Below, piece by piece: positions 35,402-44,680 of a stretch of DNA of 64,000 nt. Positions within the stretch are counted from its first letter, which is position 1. Each line of letters starts with the position of its first letter. Both the position numbers and the translations under genes were made by a program. The DNA is from Gemmatimonadaceae bacterium (lineage in GTDB: Bacteria; Gemmatimonadota; Gemmatimonadetes; Gemmatimonadales; Gemmatimonadaceae), in contig JACVCD010000003.1 of NCBI GenBank assembly GCA_016742275.1, positions 186,001 through 250,000 of the forward strand, in the 5' to 3' direction. The notes beneath the pieces were generated by a model that ran no database searches, had not been told where the DNA came from, and saw nothing but the letters and a program-made list of their open reading frames with translations.

Positions 35402-35938
35402 TCAGGGCGAGTTCTCGTCGCCGGCCATGACGGCGACCCAGCGCTTCATTTCCTCGTAGATCGGATAGCCCGGCATCGCGCGAATCACGCGGCCATTGGC
35501 ATCAACGGCCACGAATATCGGCGTGCCGGTGTGTCCGAGTGCGCGCTGCAGTTCGGCTGCTGTACGAGCCGGGCCAAGGAGCGTGGCACCGGTGATCTTT
35601 TCCAGCGCCAGCATCGGCGTGGCAGCCGCAGCTCCTTCGAGCGTGACCACCGTGAGGCGCGGCAGTGGACGGCCTGCCGCAATGCGTCCGATATCCGTGA
35701 GTGATTTCTTGCACCAGGGGCAGGTGCGCGAATTGATCATCACGATTGTCGGTTCCTTACGGCCAAGCAGCGGTACCACGCGACCCTTGAGATCACGCGC
35801 TTCGTCAACGGGGAACGTCTGCTGCTGCCCTTCGCGCGTTTCTGACAGCGCCCGACGCGCGACGAGCACCGAGCAGGTGGCACCAACGAACAGCAGTGCG
35901 GCCGTACTCATACTCATCCTCATGCGCGGGATTCTCAT
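35402..35938 (-). CDS. Exported thioredoxin-fold protein with CPWC motif
   Basis: A 178-residue protein with a hydrophobic signal/anchor (about 11-27), then a thioredoxin fold with C73-P-W-C76 in 'MINSRTCPWCKKSL' and the cis-proline region 'HTGTPIFVAVDANGRV'. The fold resembles TlpA/DsbE-like periplasmic thioredoxins. With the VKOR gene next to it, it may be reoxidised by VKOR to act in disulfide formation, but a reductive role is equally possible from sequence alone. I chose the ATG at 35938, which overlaps the phosphopantetheinyl transferase stop (ATGA). Confidence 0.8.
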   Translation of the reverse strand: MRIPRMRMSMSTAALLFVGATCSVLVARRALSETREGQQQTFPVDEARDLKGRVVPLLGRKEPTIVMINSRTCPWCKKSLTDIGRIAAGRPLPRLTVVTLEGAAAATPMLALEKITGATLLGPARTAAELQRALGHTGTPIFVAVDANGRVIRAMPGYPIYEEMKRWVAVMAGDENSP

Positions 35939-36699
35939 TCTGCCGCTCCCGTTGGTACAGCATGGGGCTGCACACTGAAAGCCTGCGCCACGATCCACTC
36001 GTCTTCCACGTGCCACCTGGCGTGCACGGTGGTCTCGCCATTTGCGAGCTCGGGGAGCAGTAGAGTCACATGCGCCTCGCCCGGCTCGGCGACATGCAAT
36101 TCAACTTCCGTGAATCGCACATACCGCTCGACAAAGGGATCGATCGCTTTGTAGACGGCTTCCTTGAGTGCGAAGTGCACAAGGACCTGTTCGCGCTGAT
36201 GTAGCGGATCTTCATGCAACTGCTCTACCGCAGCATACTCCCGAGCCGTGAGGATCTTTCGTGCGACGGAGGGGCGCGAAAGTTCTTCCGGCGTTGGCCG
36301 GCGTTCGAGATCGAGCCCCACATGCTGCAATCCGGCCATGCGCGGAGCGACCGCCGCCATGGCGCGGGTACGTTTGTGGGTAATGGAACCCGTCACCATG
36401 TGCGGCAAGTCCGGAGCGCCACGTGCCGTGCGACGAATGGCATCGCTTGCCAGATGGGAGAACTCCGGCAGTGCGCGCAGGGCATCGCGCATGGCAGTGC
36501 GTCCGGCCACAAAGGTCGCGCGCCGTGCGGAAGGTAGTCCGCGCGCCAGAGCCGCTTCCAGCGGGTGAAGCGTCCCCGCCGCCACCAGGGTGTTGAGGTA
36601 CTCGTTCCAGTCGGATTCGGTGGCCACAACGGGCACCGTCGCCTGTGCGACAGCAGTGACGAACAGCGGGGCTGACAAGGAGCCCATCGGGGATTCCAT
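35935..36699 (-). CDS. 4'-phosphopantetheinyl transferase superfamily protein
   Basis: A 254-residue Sfp/EntD-type transferase that loads the phosphopantetheine arm of CoA on carrier proteins. Visible signatures: 'GSITHKRTRAMAAV' (the H-box region), 'VGLDLERR' (metal-binding Asp/Glu) and 'FALKEAVYKAI' (W/F-x-x-K-E-A-x-x-K). The N-terminal third resembles EntD. No polyketide or nonribosomal synthetase is in the window, so the acceptor is unknown. It overlaps the thioredoxin-like gene by 4 bp and is divergent from the MFS gene with a 57-bp shared promoter region. Confidence 0.87.
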   Translation of the reverse strand: MESPMGSLSAPLFVTAVAQATVPVVATESDWNEYLNTLVAAGTLHPLEAALARGLPSARRATFVAGRTAMRDALRALPEFSHLASDAIRRTARGAPDLPHMVTGSITHKRTRAMAAVAPRMAGLQHVGLDLERRPTPEELSRPSVARKILTAREYAAVEQLHEDPLHQREQVLVHFALKEAVYKAIDPFVERYVRFTEVELHVAEPGEAHVTLLLPELANGETTVHARWHVEDEWIVAQAFSVQPHAVPTGAAE

Positions 36700-36756
36700 C
36701 AGAGAAAACTACCGGAGCCCGATGCGAATGTGTGAGATGGCTGCCAGCTTTGGGGC

Positions 36757-38112
36757 GTGACTGACGACAACACTTCCGCCCCGAGCACCGGACGCCAGCC
36801 GGTGATCTCCTCCACGCACGCATGGTACGCCGTGCTCGTGCTGACGCTGGCCAATGTGTCCGGCTTCGTGGATCGACAGATCCTGTCGTTGCTCACGGTG
36901 CCGCTCAAACGTGATCTGCAGCTCACGGACACTCAGGTGAGTCTGCTCATCGGTCTTGGCTTCGCCGTGTTCTACTCCGTACTCGGCTTGCCAATCGGAC
37001 GTTGGGTGGACCGTGGCGTGCGCCCGCGCATCGTGGCATTGGGAGCGGCACTGTGGAGTGTGATGACTCTGCTGACCGGCATTACGCGCGGCTATGGACA
37101 GCTGTTCGCCGCGCGAATTGGTGTGGGTGTTGGTGAAGCCACACTTGGTCCTGCCGCCGTGTCCATCATTGCCGATCAGTTCCCGCGTGAGAAGCTGGGA
37201 ACGGCGATGAGCACGTACATGGTTGGCACCTTTGCGGGTTCCGGTGTGGCGTACGCGCTTGGTGCGTACATCGTGGGGCGCGTGGATCAGCCGGGCATGA
37301 TCACACTGCCGATCGTGGGTGAGATCTTCCCGTGGCAGACGGTGTTTTTCTGGATCGGCGCGCCGGGGCTGCTCATCTCATTGCTCGCGCTGTCCATCCG
37401 TGAACCGCGACGTGACGCTCCGGTTGCGCCGGTCAGCGCAGGTGATGCGGGCTTTGCTGCCGTGTGGCGCTATGTGCGTGAAAATCTCCGCACCATCGGG
37501 GCCTTGTCATTGGGCTTCGCATTTTCAGCCAGTGTGAACTACGGCGTTGGTGCGTGGATGGCGGCATTCTTCGTGCGCACGCATGACTGGAGCATTCAGC
37601 AGGCCGGCACGTTGCAGGGCATTCTCACGTTCACCGTGGGTCCCATCGGCGTATTGCTTGGTGGCCGTCTGCACGACGCGTGGGCCAAGCGTGGACATGT
37701 GGATGCTCCGTTACGTGTTGGCATTCTTGGCGCGCTGGGCATGGCGGTTTTTGCCGGACTGTATCCTGCTGTGCCGTCGGCCATGGTGGCCGCGGTATTA
37801 CTTGTACCGGTCAATCTGTTTGCCGCCATGCCCTGGGGCGCGGCCAACGCCGCCATTGCGGAAGCCATGCCGTCGTCACTGAGAGGGCAGGGCAGCGCGA
37901 TCTATCAGTTGGTCGTCAATCTCGTGTCGGGTGTGCTCGGACCGACTGCTGTTGCGCTGCTGACCGATCGTCTGTTTGGCGACGAGAGCATGCTGCGCTG
38001 GAGTCTTGTGATTGCGAGCATCGGGGGCATGTGCATCGCCATGGCGTTGATGGCGTGGGCGAGGCCGGCATACACACGCACTGTGGCCTCGGTACGGGCT
38101 GCTGAGATTTGA
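36757..38112 (+). CDS. MFS transporter, Spinster-like
   Basis: A 451-residue major-facilitator permease with 12 predicted hydrophobic segments. 'SGFVDRQILSLLTVPLKRDL' before 'TQVSLLIGLGFAVFYSVLGLPIGRWVDRG' is typical of the Spinster-like group, and 'ARIGVGVGEATLGPAAVSIIAD' is the conserved TM5 region. The substrate cannot be read from sequence. The GTG start is taken because the first helix follows at the normal distance. It ends at a nested palindrome that separates it from the convergent ThrE-like gene. Confidence 0.88.
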   Translation: MTDDNTSAPSTGRQPVISSTHAWYAVLVLTLANVSGFVDRQILSLLTVPLKRDLQLTDTQVSLLIGLGFAVFYSVLGLPIGRWVDRGVRPRIVALGAALWSVMTLLTGITRGYGQLFAARIGVGVGEATLGPAAVSIIADQFPREKLGTAMSTYMVGTFAGSGVAYALGAYIVGRVDQPGMITLPIVGEIFPWQTVFFWIGAPGLLISLLALSIREPRRDAPVAPVSAGDAGFAAVWRYVRENLRTIGALSLGFAFSASVNYGVGAWMAAFFVRTHDWSIQQAGTLQGILTFTVGPIGVLLGGRLHDAWAKRGHVDAPLRVGILGALGMAVFAGLYPAVPSAMVAAVLLVPVNLFAAMPWGAANAAIAEAMPSSLRGQGSAIYQLVVNLVSGVLGPTAVALLTDRLFGDESMLRWSLVIASIGGMCIAMALMAWARPAYTRTVASVRAAEI

Positions 38113-38190
38113 ACTGCGCGTACAGCGTTAGCGGATTCACGCTAGCGAAACTCCGCTAGCGCGTGGACGCTAACGCAGTTCGCGCAGTTA
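38111..38190. repeat. Nested palindrome (bidirectional terminator-like or extragenic element)
   Basis: About 80 bp between convergent genes built from inverted repeats: AACTGCGCG (38112-38120) with CGCGCAGTT (38181-38189), alternative GAACTGCG with CGCAGTTC (38174-38181), GCGTTAGCG (38125-38133) with CGCTAACGC (38168-38176), and two self-complementary CGCTAGCG units at 38140-38147 and 38154-38161. No T run follows on either strand. It could form a large cruciform or mRNA stem on both transcripts. Confidence 0.7.
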
Positions 38191-38195
38191 CACTC

Positions 38196-39434
38196 TCAGA
38201 CCCGGATTCTGTTCGCCGACCGCGTGACCACGTTGCCTGCCAACAAACCGGCGGCAAGTGAGATACCGATGATGGCCACTTTGAACGCGGTCTGAATACC
38301 GGTTTCGACTTCCTGACCGAGCAGCGATTGCACGCTGCGGAAACCCACGCTTCCCGGCACGAGGATCAGCAGACCTGGCACCTGCGTCACCATGGCCACG
38401 CGACGCTTGAGTCGTGCGAAGATATTGCTGCCGGCGCTCACCAAGAGCGCGCCGAGGAACGCACCCAGTTCTTCACCGAATGTGGCGCCGGCAAACTTGG
38501 ATGTGAGATAGGCGGCTGCGCAGGCGATGACGATGTATCCCGCGTCACGCGGCGGACCGCTGAGCAACACCGTGAATGCGAGCGGAGCGACGAGCAGCGC
38601 CACCCACTCGGTCCACCACGGCAGCGGGGTCGTCCACACAAATGTCGTGGCCCACGGCAACTGCTCGCGCAGAATGTGTCCGAGCACGGTGCCCGTTTTT
38701 GCGCCAAGTGCGAGACCGAATCCGAGGCCGAGAAACGTGACCAATGCACCGGCCAGGCGCGCCGTACCCGACGCGAGATGGCGCGTGGACAGTTCGGTCA
38801 GTGCCACCGTGAACGTGAGACCAGGCATGAGAATCACGAGCCCGGCCAGCGACGTCAGAAAGCCATTGCTCGAACGTGTCATGCCGTCCACTGCAAAGGC
38901 CATGGTCGTAACCGCGAAAGCGGCCAGCGGTTCGGTGATATGCCGTGTGCTTTCCCAGCGACTGGTTGTCAGTGCCACCGCTGCCGTGAGCAGACCGAGG
39001 CCCGAAGCAATGGCTACCTCGCCTGCCCGAACGCGCAGGAAACAGGCCACAGCCGCCGACGCGAGCACAAACGCCAGCACTACCAGCCACAGCGAATACG
39101 TGGGCGGCTCGCGGTCCATGGCGTCGATGAGCGCGAGTCCCTCACTTGGCGCGATCTCGCCCTCCACGACTCGGCGCGTGATGGCGCCCAAGCGGGAGAG
39201 CTGGCCGAGATTCGGTTCGCCGGGTTCGACCCGAAGCAGGTGGACGTGCTGCTCTTCGTTCTCCCAAATGCCCACCATGATGCTGGTGGGTGTGGAGAAG
39301 AACTCCGCCTTGAACCCAAGCTGATTGGCGGCCGAGCTCAAAGCTGCTTCAAGACGATGCGCAGGCGTGCCATGCTGATGCAGGGCGCGCGCGAGTTGCA
39401 GAATGAACCGCCGGGCGGCGAGCGAGTCGGCCAT
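38196..39434 (-). CDS. Threonine/serine exporter family membrane protein (ThrE-like, fused YjjP-YjjB type)
   Basis: A 412-residue membrane protein. The N-terminal soluble part (about 1-110, 'FILQLARALHQHGTPAHRLEAAL', 'GFKAEFFSTPTSIMV') and five hydrophobic segments make up the ThrE/YjjP (DUF1212) half. The C-terminal about 150 residues are the YjjB (DUF3815) half with 'PGLLILVPGSVGFRSVQSLL'. Such proteins export threonine, serine or, in YjjPB, succinate. I chose the ATG at 39434 rather than an upstream TTG. It is divergent from the FKBP gene with about 110 bp between them. Confidence 0.88.
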   Translation of the reverse strand: MADSLAARRFILQLARALHQHGTPAHRLEAALSSAANQLGFKAEFFSTPTSIMVGIWENEEQHVHLLRVEPGEPNLGQLSRLGAITRRVVEGEIAPSEGLALIDAMDREPPTYSLWLVVLAFVLASAAVACFLRVRAGEVAIASGLGLLTAAVALTTSRWESTRHITEPLAAFAVTTMAFAVDGMTRSSNGFLTSLAGLVILMPGLTFTVALTELSTRHLASGTARLAGALVTFLGLGFGLALGAKTGTVLGHILREQLPWATTFVWTTPLPWWTEWVALLVAPLAFTVLLSGPPRDAGYIVIACAAAYLTSKFAGATFGEELGAFLGALLVSAGSNIFARLKRRVAMVTQVPGLLILVPGSVGFRSVQSLLGQEVETGIQTAFKVAIIGISLAAGLLAGNVVTRSANRIRV

Positions 39435-39543
39435 ATCCCGCAGCGTACGGTCCCGGAAGGCACCGCGCAACCGGGAGATGGGGTATCATTCAGGTATCGG
39501 GTTTCCGGGAGAGTCGGAAACCCAACCTTTAGCTCGCGTGATC

Positions 39544-40023
39544 ATGTCCCTGTCATTTCGTACGACCGTTCTCCGCGCAGCCCCCGTGCTCGCGCTGTCC
39601 CTTTCGCTTGCGGGTTGCACCGGTGATGGCCCAACGGACATCCCGTCCAATCCGTCGGTTGAGACCTATGCGCCAGCACTGGGCGTCAACATTGCGACCA
39701 TGACCAAGCGCAATGACAACCTGTTCGTGCAGGACATGCCGGTGGGAACTGGCACCGAACTCGCCGCAGGTGATTCGCTGCAGGTGCGTTACTCCGGCTA
39801 CCTCGTGAGTGGTTCGCGCTTCGACACGGGTACGATTTCGTTTCGCATCGGCGTCGGGCAGGTCATCCAGGGCTGGGACACCGGAGTGCCCGGCATGAAA
39901 GTGGGTGGCAAGCGGAAACTCGTCATCGGATCATCGCTCGGCTACGGTGTGCGCGGCTCCGGTCCCATCCCACCCAACGCGACGTTGGTGTTTGACGTCG
40001 AGTTGCTCAACGTCTACAAGTGA
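39544..40023 (+). CDS. FKBP-type peptidyl-prolyl isomerase lipoprotein
   Basis: A 159-residue protein with a lipoprotein signal (L-A-G-C, Cys25) and one FKBP domain (about 60-158): 'YSGYLVSGSRFDTG', 'GVGQVIQGWDTGVPGMKVGGKRKLVI', 'LGYGVRGSGPIPPNATLVFDVELL'. The conserved ligand-pocket residues (Y, F-D, V-I, W, Y) are present, so isomerase activity is expected, anchored to a membrane in the periplasm. The ATG at 39544 was chosen to start a proper lipoprotein signal peptide. Its stop codon overlaps the start of the amidohydrolase gene. Confidence 0.92.
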   Translation: MSLSFRTTVLRAAPVLALSLSLAGCTGDGPTDIPSNPSVETYAPALGVNIATMTKRNDNLFVQDMPVGTGTELAAGDSLQVRYSGYLVSGSRFDTGTISFRIGVGQVIQGWDTGVPGMKVGGKRKLVIGSSLGYGVRGSGPIPPNATLVFDVELLNVYK

Positions 40024-41648
40024 TGCACGCACTTCTGCGCTTCGCACCCGTCGGCCTTCTGGCCGGCGGGTTCGTTGTTTCCGGGCTGGTCGTGCGGAAT
40101 CGCGCCGCCGCGGAAGCCCAGGTCTCGCAGCCCCCAGTGGATGTGCTACTGGTGAACGGCAGCGTGATCGACGGAACCGGTACACCGGCGCGACGTGCAG
40201 ATGTTGCGATTCGTGGTGATCGCATTGTGGCGGTTGGCGCGAATCTGTCACGCGCCGGTGCACGACGCGTGATCGATGCGACGGGTCAGGTCGTTGCACC
40301 CGGCTTTGTCGACCTGCATGCGCATCTCGAACCGTTGTTGCAATTGCCGCTCATGGAGAGCGCCCTTCGTCAGGGCGTGACTTTCGTGCTGGGTGGTCCC
40401 GACGGTGGTTCGCCGTTGCCATTGGGCGCGTATCTCGATTCAGTGCGCACGGCGAAGCCTGGTATCAATGTGGCCTACTTGGTGGGGCACAACGATATCC
40501 GCCGCGCCGTGATGAACATGGACGACCGCGCGCCCACGGCGGCAGAACTCACGCGCATGCGGCGGTTGGTTGCCGAGGCGATGGGGCAGGGCGCATTTGG
40601 ACTGAGCACGGGTCTGTTGTATTTGCCGGGCACGTACTCGAATGTCGAAGAGGTGATTGCGCTGTCACAGGTGGCGAGTGACAGCGGTGGCATCTACACA
40701 TCGCACCTGCGCAAGGAAGGCATTGGGCTGCTCGACGGTGTTGCGGAAGCACTCGAAATTGGACGGCGTGCACGCATTCCGGTGGTGCTGACGCATCACA
40801 AGGCAGTCGGCCAGCAGATGTGGGGCAAGAGCGCAATCACGCTGGCCATGGTGGACAGCGCGCGCCGCGCTGGCACCGATGTGATGGTCGATCAGTATCC
40901 GTATACTGCCACGCATACGGGCATCGGTGTGCTTGTGCCCAGTTGGGCGATGGCTGGCGGCAATGCAGAGTTTCGCAAGCGTCTCGATGTGCCGAAACTG
41001 CGCGACAGCATCAAGGCCGACATCGTGTTCAACATTGTGAACGATCGCGGCGGCGGTGATCTGGCGCGTGTCCAGTTCTCGCGCGTGTCCTGGGATAAAA
41101 CGCTCGAAGGAAAAACTCTCAAGGATTGGGCCGATCGTCGCAAGCTGGCGCCCACGCCGGAAAACGGCGCCGAACTGGTGCTCGAGGCCATGCTCAACGG
41201 CGGTGGCAACGCCATCTACCATGTGCTCGATGAAGGCGATGTGCGTCGCATCATGACCCACCCATTCGCCATGATCGCGAGTGATGGGCGGCTCTCGCAG
41301 CCCGGCGACGGACACCCGCACCCCCGCGCCTATGGTACGTTCCCTCGAGTCCTTGGTCGATACGTGCGTGAGCAACAGTTGCTCCCGCTCGAACAGGCGG
41401 TGCACAAGATGACGCAGATGCCGGCGCGCCGACTCGGCCTCATTGATCGCGGGGTGTTGCGTGTCGATGCCATGGCCGACGTGGTGATTTTTGACGCCAG
41501 TACGGTGGCCGATCAGTCAACGTTCACCGAGCCGCATCAGTATCCCAAGGGGATCGGTACCGTGATCGTGAACGGCACCATCGCCGTCGAGAACGGCAAA
41601 CCCACCGGTGTTCGGGCCGGTCGTGTTATCACACGGCCCAAGCGGTAG
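40023..41648 (+). CDS. Exported amidohydrolase, D-aminoacylase / N-acyl-D-amino-acid deacylase type
   Basis: A 541-residue protein with a hydrophobic N-terminus (signal sequence), then a composite amidohydrolase fold. 'DVLLVNGSVIDGTGTPARRADVAIRGDRI' is the N-terminal beta-sandwich and 'APGFVDLHAHLE' the HxH metal motif. 'THHKAVG' and the late 'SDGRLSQPGDGHPHPRAYGTFPRVLGRYVRE' are typical of D-aminoacylases, and the closing 'RGVLRVDAMADVVIFDAST' completes the fold. It would release acyl groups from N-acyl-D-amino acids or hydrolyse related amides. The ATG at 40023 sits in the FKBP stop (TGATG); a GTG one codon earlier is an alternative. Confidence 0.85.
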   Translation: MHALLRFAPVGLLAGGFVVSGLVVRNRAAAEAQVSQPPVDVLLVNGSVIDGTGTPARRADVAIRGDRIVAVGANLSRAGARRVIDATGQVVAPGFVDLHAHLEPLLQLPLMESALRQGVTFVLGGPDGGSPLPLGAYLDSVRTAKPGINVAYLVGHNDIRRAVMNMDDRAPTAAELTRMRRLVAEAMGQGAFGLSTGLLYLPGTYSNVEEVIALSQVASDSGGIYTSHLRKEGIGLLDGVAEALEIGRRARIPVVLTHHKAVGQQMWGKSAITLAMVDSARRAGTDVMVDQYPYTATHTGIGVLVPSWAMAGGNAEFRKRLDVPKLRDSIKADIVFNIVNDRGGGDLARVQFSRVSWDKTLEGKTLKDWADRRKLAPTPENGAELVLEAMLNGGGNAIYHVLDEGDVRRIMTHPFAMIASDGRLSQPGDGHPHPRAYGTFPRVLGRYVREQQLLPLEQAVHKMTQMPARRLGLIDRGVLRVDAMADVVIFDASTVADQSTFTEPHQYPKGIGTVIVNGTIAVENGKPTGVRAGRVITRPKR

Positions 41649-41713
41649 TCACCGCCCTTCCCGCAGTTTCCCTTACGCAACTCCTCTTTACGCAGTTCGC
41701 GAAGGTCCTTCCT

Positions 41714-43786
41714 ATGCAAAAACGCTCGCTCCTCGCCGGCCTGGTGCTCGTCGCATGGCCCACTCTCACGGAAGCCCAGCAATCTCGCGGTCTCGACGAC
41801 GCTGACATCATGCGCCTCAAGGGCGTCAGCGGTGTTTCCCTGTCGCCCGATGGTCAGCGCATCCTCTACACCGTGACCGCGTGGGAACACCCCAACGCAC
41901 GCGGTGACACCGCACTCGGCGATCGACATGAGCGCCGCGCCCATGTGTTTCTCGTTCCGGCATCGGGCGGCACCCCGCGTCAGCTTACCTATGGTGAGCG
42001 CGGTGAGACGCAGCCTACATGGTCGCCTGATGGACGCACCATTGCCTTCGTGACAGCGCGTGGCACTGGCACCGGTGAAGACGGTCCGCGTCCGCAGCTG
42101 TGGTTGTTGCCCGCCGATGGTGGCGAAGCGCGTCAGCTCACGACGCTGCGTGAAGGTGTGTCGAGCTACACCTGGTCGCCCGACGGCCAGCGCTTTGCCG
42201 TCGTCGTGCGCGACTCGCTCACGCGTGAAGAAGAAGCGCGTCGTCGTCGCCGTGATGACCCGCAGGTGTACGAAGGTGACTTGCGCATGAACCACCTGTG
42301 GGTCGTAGATGTTGCAACGGGCGCGGCTACCAAGGTCACGACTGGCGCCTTCACCGTGAGTGGCGCGCCAAACTGGGCGCCCGATGGTCGCACGCTGGCG
42401 TTCAGTGCATCGCCGACCACGCTCATTCGCGATGAACGTCGTGATGCGTATGTGGTGGAGATCGCCAGCAAGACCATCACGAAGATCAGCACCGGCAGCG
42501 ATGTGGAGAGCACGCCGCAGTTCTCGCCCGATGGCAAGACGCTGGCGTTCACCATGCTCACGCACGAGTTTGCGCCGCACAAGGACGGCATCATGCCGCG
42601 CACGCTCCGTAATGCGCGTCTGGTGACGTATGAACTGGGCAGCAAGACGCTCACTAATCTCGCCCGTCCTGATTTCGACGTGAGTGTTGGTCAGCCGCGT
42701 TGGTCACCTGATGGCAGTGAGATCTGGTTCACGGCGTCCGATCGCGCGTATCAGTCGCTGTTTGCCTACTCGCTGGCGAGTAAGAACTACACGAAGCGTT
42801 CGAAGGACGTACTTGTGGGTGGTCTCTCCGCTGACGCCAAGGGCACGAAGTTCGCGCTCGTTCTCGATACGCCCGATTGGCCGGCCGAAGTCTACGTGCA
42901 GGAAGGCAGTGCGTGGGCACCCAAGCGTCTGACCAATACGAATCCGTGGATCGCCGAGCGTGCGCTGGGTGAGTCGCGCGTGATGACGTGGAAGTCGAAG
43001 GACGGACGTGAAGTGGAAGGCGTGCTGTTGTTGCCGGTGGGATACAAGGCAGGACAGAAGGTGCCGATGCTCGTGTCGGCGCATGGTGGCCCCACGGGTG
43101 TGCACACGAATGGATTTAAGGCGGGTACCAGCCCGGGCCAGACGTATGCAGCGCGTGGATGGGCGGTGCTGTATCCCAATCCGCGCGGCTCAACGGGCTA
43201 CGGTGAGTGGTGGATGCGCGCCAACACCAACGATTGGGGTGGTGGTGACTATCGCGACATCATGACCGGCGTAGACGCCATGATCGCACAGGGTATTGCC
43301 GATTCGTCGCGCATGGCGTTTGAAGGCTGGAGCTACGGCGGCTACATGACGAGCTGGGTGGTGTCGCAGACGGGTCGCTTCAAGGCGGCCATGATGGGCG
43401 CTGGTTTGCCGTCACTGCTGTCGATGGCTGGCACTACCGACATTCCTGGCTACATCAACACGTTCTTCGGGCAGCCGCAGTACGACGGCAGCATCGTGAA
43501 TGCCAACATCCGCAAGTTCCTCGAGCGGTCAGCCGTGAGCTACAGCGATAAGGTCACCACGCCACTGCTCATTCTGCATGGCGGCGCCGACGAACGTGTG
43601 CCCATCGGTCAGCCGATGGAGTTCTACCGCGCACTCAAGGATCGCGGCAAGACGACCGAACTGGTGTTCTATCCGCGTGAAGGCCACGGCCTGACGGAGT
43701 ACTACCACCAGCTCGACCGCATGAAGCGCGAATACGAGTGGATGGCGAAGTTCACGCTGGGTCAGGGACAGCGGCAGGCGATGTAA
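41714..43786 (+). CDS. Exported S9 family (prolyl oligopeptidase) serine peptidase
   Basis: A 690-residue peptidase with a signal peptide ('LLAGLVLVAWPTLTEAQQ'). Residues about 30-430 form a WD40-like propeller with repeated 'WSPDG' units, and the last 260 are an alpha/beta-hydrolase: 'MLVSAHGGPTGVH', the nucleophile GWSYGG (S540), 'LILHGGADERVP' (Asp) and 'YPREGHGL' (His). It is of the acylaminoacyl-peptidase/DPP type and would cleave short peptides in the periplasm. It follows the amidohydrolase gene in the same direction by 65 bp and ends in a strong terminator. Confidence 0.92.
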   Translation: MQKRSLLAGLVLVAWPTLTEAQQSRGLDDADIMRLKGVSGVSLSPDGQRILYTVTAWEHPNARGDTALGDRHERRAHVFLVPASGGTPRQLTYGERGETQPTWSPDGRTIAFVTARGTGTGEDGPRPQLWLLPADGGEARQLTTLREGVSSYTWSPDGQRFAVVVRDSLTREEEARRRRRDDPQVYEGDLRMNHLWVVDVATGAATKVTTGAFTVSGAPNWAPDGRTLAFSASPTTLIRDERRDAYVVEIASKTITKISTGSDVESTPQFSPDGKTLAFTMLTHEFAPHKDGIMPRTLRNARLVTYELGSKTLTNLARPDFDVSVGQPRWSPDGSEIWFTASDRAYQSLFAYSLASKNYTKRSKDVLVGGLSADAKGTKFALVLDTPDWPAEVYVQEGSAWAPKRLTNTNPWIAERALGESRVMTWKSKDGREVEGVLLLPVGYKAGQKVPMLVSAHGGPTGVHTNGFKAGTSPGQTYAARGWAVLYPNPRGSTGYGEWWMRANTNDWGGGDYRDIMTGVDAMIAQGIADSSRMAFEGWSYGGYMTSWVVSQTGRFKAAMMGAGLPSLLSMAGTTDIPGYINTFFGQPQYDGSIVNANIRKFLERSAVSYSDKVTTPLLILHGGADERVPIGQPMEFYRALKDRGKTTELVFYPREGHGLTEYYHQLDRMKREYEWMAKFTLGQGQRQAM

Positions 43787-43809
43787 TTCTCCTGTTACAC
43801 GCAGAAAAG

Positions 43810-43854
43810 ACGAAGCCCCGACATCCAGTTTGATGGTGTCGGGGCTTCGTTTTT
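43810..43854. terminator. Strong bidirectional intrinsic terminator
   Basis: ACGAAGCCCCGACA (43810-43823) is the exact reverse complement of 43837-43850 around a 13-base loop. It is followed by TTTTT on the plus strand and preceded by A-rich sequence for the minus strand. It separates the S9 peptidase gene from the convergent outer-membrane protein gene, serving both. Confidence 0.92.
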
Positions 43855-43865
43855 GAAGCACTGCG

Positions 43866-44459
43866 TCAATGCCATGTAAGCGAGATGCCCAATTGAGTGA
43901 TATTGGTCCCGTTTCCTTCGATCGACGCCGTGGCACCATTCAGGAATGGCGTGATGCTGAAGTTCTTCGCGACCCGAATGTCGTAGCCAACGCCGAGTAT
44001 GCCGGCTCGACCTTTGTCTGAGATCGACATGCCGGTGCCCGAAAACTCGAGACGACCAACTCCCAGACCGCCGCTCAGATAGAATCCAAGCCGTGCCGAT
44101 GGATAAAGCTTGCCGAGCAGCGTCAGAGTGCCGAATGTGGTGGTGATTCCCTGCGTCTCCTTACTCCACGCATTGATCGACGCGCCCAATTGAAAGTGCT
44201 GGGATAGTGTGCCGCCAAGAGCGATCTGCGCCGCTCCGCCATTTTCACGATCGTCGCCACAGTTGTCGCATCCCAGACTGCCAGCGCCGGCGCCTACGGA
44301 AATCCAGAATCCCTGTCGCAGCTGCTTGTTGTCGGAGGCGCTCTGGGCTTCGAGCGACAGGCGGGGGTGCAATGTTGCGGCAGCCAGCATGGCGGCAAAT
44401 GTCATCAAGCGTGTCACGTTACGAACAGACGAAAGACCAACATTCAAGAATGGGTGCAT
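43866..44459 (-). CDS. Outer-membrane beta-barrel protein (hypothetical)
   Basis: A 197-residue protein with an N-terminal signal peptide (about 15-40, ending near 'LEAQSA'). The rest is alternating glycine/aromatic beta strands ('GFWISVGAGAGSLG', 'ARLGFYLSGGLGVGRL', 'KNFSITPFLNGATAS') that end in 'LGISLTWH', as in small OmpA/OmpX-like eight-stranded barrels. A short C-x-x-C (CDNC) lies in an early loop. Function unknown; possibly an adhesion or structural barrel. The ATG at 44459 gives the best signal peptide. Confidence 0.8.
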   Translation of the reverse strand: MHPFLNVGLSSVRNVTRLMTFAAMLAAATLHPRLSLEAQSASDNKQLRQGFWISVGAGAGSLGCDNCGDDRENGGAAQIALGGTLSQHFQLGASINAWSKETQGITTTFGTLTLLGKLYPSARLGFYLSGGLGVGRLEFSGTGMSISDKGRAGILGVGYDIRVAKNFSITPFLNGATASIEGNGTNITQLGISLTWH

Positions 44460-44680
44460 AAAGGACTCCGGCATCGAAGTGGGAGGAAGGGGTCACTGAG
44501 GTGAGAAATGATTGAGGGACTTCGGCGACCTTCGCCAGTTCCCCAGCATCAGCACCAAACACGCGACACCGTCCGCCATCCGATGTGCTATGCGGTCCAC
44601 AGAGGAGCGTCGCGTTCGATTGATCCTGCGCTCGTAGAAACGGTGCAACATCACGACCAGCACGCACCTATCATCGCTCC

